The notes under the pieces were generated by a model. It was not told the DNA's origin and ran no database searches. It saw nothing but the letters and a program-made list of their open reading frames with translations. Position numbers and translations under genes: made by a program. A stretch of DNA of 6,441 nt from positions 1 through 6,441 of the forward strand of contig JAKIUO010000166.1 in the NCBI GenBank assembly GCA_021647535.1, written 5' to 3'. The stretch comes from Hyphomicrobiaceae bacterium. Lineage in GTDB: Bacteria; Pseudomonadota; Alphaproteobacteria; Rhizobiales; JAKIUO01. Each line of letters opens with the position of its first letter. Positions within the stretch are counted from its first letter, which is position 1. Below are positions 4,261-6,441 of the stretch, one piece after another.

Positions 4261-5512
4261 TTTCGATGTGGAATATTGGGAGATTGACAAGCCCCAGCCC
4301 TATGAAAACAATCCCAGGGTGATCTCTGATGAGGCCGTCGAGAAAGTCGCCGCCTCAATCGACCAGTTCGGTTGGCGTCAGCCGATTGTCGTTGATAGCG
4401 ATGGCGTCATTGTCATTGGCCACACCCGGTTGAAGGCAGCCCAGAGCCTCGGGCTCAAGCAGGTGCCGGTGCATGTCGCCAAAAACCTGTCGGCTGATCA
4501 GATCAAGGCGTTGCGTCTGGCCGATAATCGCACCGGCGAGTTTTCTGAATGGGACGAGGAAAAGCTGGCTCAGGAGCTGGCGGAACTTGAGGCGGCGACC
4601 GATCTTGATTTCGATCTCGATGTCATTGGCTGGGATGAGGACGAGATTGGCGATCTGATTGCCGGGGACGCCAGCGAGGAAGATCTCGATCAGGCCAATG
4701 CAGAAGTTGCGCCGCCGGAAAACCCTGTCGCCCGTGAGGGGGATCTGTGGATCCTTGGCGACCACCGCCTTGCTTGTGGCGACAGCACCGACAAAAAACA
4801 TGTCGCGCGCCTGTTGGACGGTGCCAAGCCGCACCTCATGGTCACTGACCCACCCTATGGCGTTGAGTATGACGCAGAATGGCGGCTGCGGGCTGGGCTC
4901 AATGATGTAACCGCTGCCCATGGCAAAGTGCTCAATGATGACCGGGCCGACTGGCGTGAGGCCTGGGAATTATTCCCCGGCGATGTCGCCTATGTCTGGC
5001 ATGCCGGATTGTTTGCTCAGGTCGTCGCCGAGAGCCTGCAGTCCTGCGATTTCCAGCTGCGTTCGCAGATCATCTGGGCCAAGACCCGCTTTGCTCTGTC
5101 ACGCGGCCATTATCACTGGCAGCATGAGCCTTGCTGGTATGCGGTCAGAAAAGGTGCGAAAGGCCACTGGCATGGCGACCGGGCGCAGGCCACCCTGTGG
5201 GAGATCGAGCACATCAAATCCGAAACCGGCCACTCGACGCAAAAGCCAATTGATGCCATGCGGATCCCCATTCTCAACAATTCCAAGCGCGGCGATGCCG
5301 TCTATGAGCCATTTTGCGGCTCCGGCACGACGCTGATCTCCTGCGAGCTGGAAGGGCGTAAATGCTACGCCTCCGAACTCAACCCACCCTATGTGGATGT
5401 CATCATCAATCGCTGGCAAGAGATGACCGGCCAGCAAGCCGTGCTTGATGGCGATGGGCGCAGCTTTGAGGAAATGGCTGATGAACGTCTCAATGAAAAA
5501 GAAGCGGCATAA
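4235..5512 (+). CDS. ParB-like nuclease domain fused to DNA methyltransferase (beta-class, DPPY)
   Basis: This 425-aa protein starts at ATG 4235 behind GGAGAG (4226-4231). Residues about 14-100 form a ParB/Srx-type domain: QPYENNPR (box I with NPR at 26-28), then a GWRQPIVVDSDGVIVIGHTR segment (box II, GHTR at 62-65 where ParB usually has GERR), then LGLKQVPVHV. An acidic linker spans about 100-165. The methyltransferase runs from about 168: DLWILGDHRLACGDS, catalytic DPPY (205-208), a probable target-recognition region (about 210-330), TQKP (335-338), EPFCGSGTT (358-366, SAM-binding motif I) and ELNPPYVDVIINRW. The order catalytic motif before SAM motif is beta-class, and DPPY fits amino-methylation of adenine (N6) or cytosine (N4). 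The target is unknown and no restriction enzyme is adjacent. Such fusions are common beside phage terminases; likely roles are evading host restriction or marking packaging or regulatory sites. Twelve bp separate it from the small terminase gene, so they probably form one operon. Confidence 0.94.
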   Translation: MSTDQTNPNFDVEYWEIDKPQPYENNPRVISDEAVEKVAASIDQFGWRQPIVVDSDGVIVIGHTRLKAAQSLGLKQVPVHVAKNLSADQIKALRLADNRTGEFSEWDEEKLAQELAELEAATDLDFDLDVIGWDEDEIGDLIAGDASEEDLDQANAEVAPPENPVAREGDLWILGDHRLACGDSTDKKHVARLLDGAKPHLMVTDPPYGVEYDAEWRLRAGLNDVTAAHGKVLNDDRADWREAWELFPGDVAYVWHAGLFAQVVAESLQSCDFQLRSQIIWAKTRFALSRGHYHWQHEPCWYAVRKGAKGHWHGDRAQATLWEIEHIKSETGHSTQKPIDAMRIPILNNSKRGDAVYEPFCGSGTTLISCELEGRKCYASELNPPYVDVIINRWQEMTGQQAVLDGDGRSFEEMADERLNEKEAA

Positions 5513-5524
5513 AGGAGGAAACCC

Positions 5525-6088
5525 ATGTCAGAACTATTGTCACACGCTCGCATGGCGAAAATGCTGGGTATGAGTCCGAATGGCCTTCGAAAACATGTCG
5601 AGGCGGGAAATATCCCGGTTGCCGAGCAAAAGGGCCGCTTTCGTCGCTATGACCCGGAAGCGGCAAAGGCGGCCTATCGTGATAATGTCGATCAATCCAA
5701 AACCCGCAAAGATGCTCCGTCGGCACGGCCTGCGCGGGGTAGGGGGACTCGCAAGCGCTCCTTGATGGATGAGGCGGCCAGCGCGCCGAGCACCGCCGCC
5801 AGAAGCCCCGATAGCGGCCAGTCGTTCAACAAGGCCAAAACGGCCGAGAAGATTTTTCAGGCCAAGCTGAAAGAGGCCCAGTACAAGGAGAAGATTGGCA
5901 CTCTGGTTTCGCTGGACGAGGTCAAACAGGCGTCCTTCGATGCCGCCCGCACATTGCGCGACAAGCTGATGGCGTTGCCCGCACAGCTTTCGCCCTTTGT
6001 CTCGCAGGAAGACATGCCGACTGTCACGAAAATGATCCATGAATTCATCAAAGACCTACAGGAGGCCGCCCGAAAAATCGCGGACTAA
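5525..6088 (+). CDS. Terminase small subunit, Nu1-like
   Basis: This 187-aa protein starts at ATG 5525 behind a near-perfect AAGGAGG (5512-5518) that overlaps the last base of the preceding stop codon. The N-terminus (about 6-50) is a winged helix-turn-helix of the MerR/Nu1 type: SHARMAKMLGMSPNGLRKHVEAGNIPVAEQKGRFRRYDPEAAKAAY. A low-complexity basic linker follows (55-100, rich in R, S, A and P), then a long helical C-terminal part (105-185) with KTAEKIFQAKLKEAQYKEKIGTLVSLDEVKQASFDAARTLRDKL. That is the usual assembly and large-subunit-binding half of lambda gpNu1-like proteins. The protein would bind the packaging site on phage DNA and recruit the large subunit. Length and layout are normal for the family. 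The large subunit gene follows at once. Confidence 0.9.
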   Translation: MSELLSHARMAKMLGMSPNGLRKHVEAGNIPVAEQKGRFRRYDPEAAKAAYRDNVDQSKTRKDAPSARPARGRGTRKRSLMDEAASAPSTAARSPDSGQSFNKAKTAEKIFQAKLKEAQYKEKIGTLVSLDEVKQASFDAARTLRDKLMALPAQLSPFVSQEDMPTVTKMIHEFIKDLQEAARKIAD

Positions 6089-6092
6089 AATA

Positions 6093-6441
6093 TTGGAAAG
6101 CTGGGCGGCTGGAATGGCCATGCCGCCCGATCTTTCTGTTTCCGCATGGGCCGACAAATACCGCATATTGCCGCCCGAAAGTCCCATTGGCGGCCAGTGG
6201 CGCACCAGCACGGCTCCCTATCAGGAAGAGCCAATGAATATCGGTGCCGACCCCGATGTGGACGCCACCGTTTTGATGTGGTCCTCGCAGGTCGGTAAAA
6301 GTGAGGCGCTCAACAATGTCATCGGCAAGCATGTGCATGTCGATCCGGCCTCGATGATGATGGTGCAGCCGACCATCAAATTGGCCGAGGATTATGCCGA
6401 CGAGCGCATCTCGCCGATGCTGCGGGGTGTGCCGGAAATTG
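6093..6441 (+). CDS. Terminase large subunit, GpA-like, N-terminal part (3' end outside window)
   Basis: About 116 residues are visible in the frame open to the right edge. The core reads PPDLSVSAWADKYRILPPES, then GGQWRTSTAPYQEEPMN, then VLMWSSQVGKSEALNNVIG (a Walker A-like phosphate loop, SSQVGKSE) and DPASMMMVQPTIKLAEDYADERISPML. This is the PF05876-type GpA terminase pattern: the ATPase motor that fills the prohead, with a nuclease domain expected downstream. The start is uncertain. ATG 6114 and 6120 lack a good ribosome site, ATG 6039 would overlap the small subunit by 50 bp, and TTG 6093 begins LESWAAGM, which fits the 'WaxGlxPPpxLtVSeWAD' opening of the family. I therefore list 6093. 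An AGGAGG at 6060-6065 is too far from any of these starts to decide. Confidence 0.92.
   Translation, partial: MESWAAGMAMPPDLSVSAWADKYRILPPESPIGGQWRTSTAPYQEEPMNIGADPDVDATVLMWSSQVGKSEALNNVIGKHVHVDPASMMMVQPTIKLAEDYADERISPMLRGVPEI

Noticed and set aside
4355..4921. 188-codon minus-strand open frame opposite the ParB-methyltransferase
   Set aside because: It is antisense to a strongly supported gene with intact motifs; no independent evidence.
6039..6092. Earlier ATG start for the large terminase gene
   Set aside because: It would overlap the small subunit gene by 50 bp without a clear ribosome site, and the added residues before LESWAAGM show no family pattern; left as an alternative.

Overview
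This window is part of a temperate, tailed phage genome or prophage. It runs from the end of the replication/regulation region into the start of the lambda-type DNA packaging module, and every gene I can support is on the + strand. Three things suggest an alphaproteobacterial host, perhaps Hyphomicrobiales-like: moderately GC-rich coding sequence, a probable DUF6456-like regulator (a family I associate with Alphaproteobacteria), and the gene order ParB-methyltransferase, Nu1-like small terminase, GpA-like large terminase. The host assignment is inference; no host gene, integrase or attachment site lies in the window.

Layout. 2-388 is the C-terminal end of a phage replication protein, whose stop overlaps the start of an AntA/AntB-KilAC antirepressor (385-1116). 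After a 236-bp gap with a small palindrome comes a 262-aa putative DNA-binding regulator (1353-2141). Two small phage proteins of unknown function follow (2240-2578 and 2607-2828). The 351-bp gap 2829-3179 is densely structured. It holds a good sigma70-type promoter (2877-2906), an intrinsic terminator only about 25 bases beyond the expected transcription start, two further stem-loops, and a 107-bp imperfect inverted repeat ending in six T just before the next ribosome binding site. A minor tail protein Z-like gene (3180-3818) stands alone between two long noncoding gaps. The second gap (3819-4234) carries seven copies of a short motif, consensus AAACGMACCCAAA, the last of which enters the next gene. 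The packaging block follows: a ParB-domain/DNA methyltransferase fusion (4235-5512), the small terminase subunit (5525-6088) and the start of the large terminase subunit (from about 6093, cut by the window end).

How it may work together. The promoter-plus-immediate-terminator between regulatory and late genes resembles the pR'-tR' layout of lambdoid phages. There, late genes stay off until an antiterminator or other late regulator acts. The 1353-2141 product is the obvious local candidate for such a regulator, but this is inferred from position only. The repeat cluster in front of the methyltransferase/terminase block could be an operator for the ParB-like protein, a late-regulator site, or a cosB-like packaging site bound by the small terminase. 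Sequence alone does not decide. The two noncoding gaps and the misplaced tail gene between them are the most interesting parts of the window; the rest is a fairly standard phage segment.
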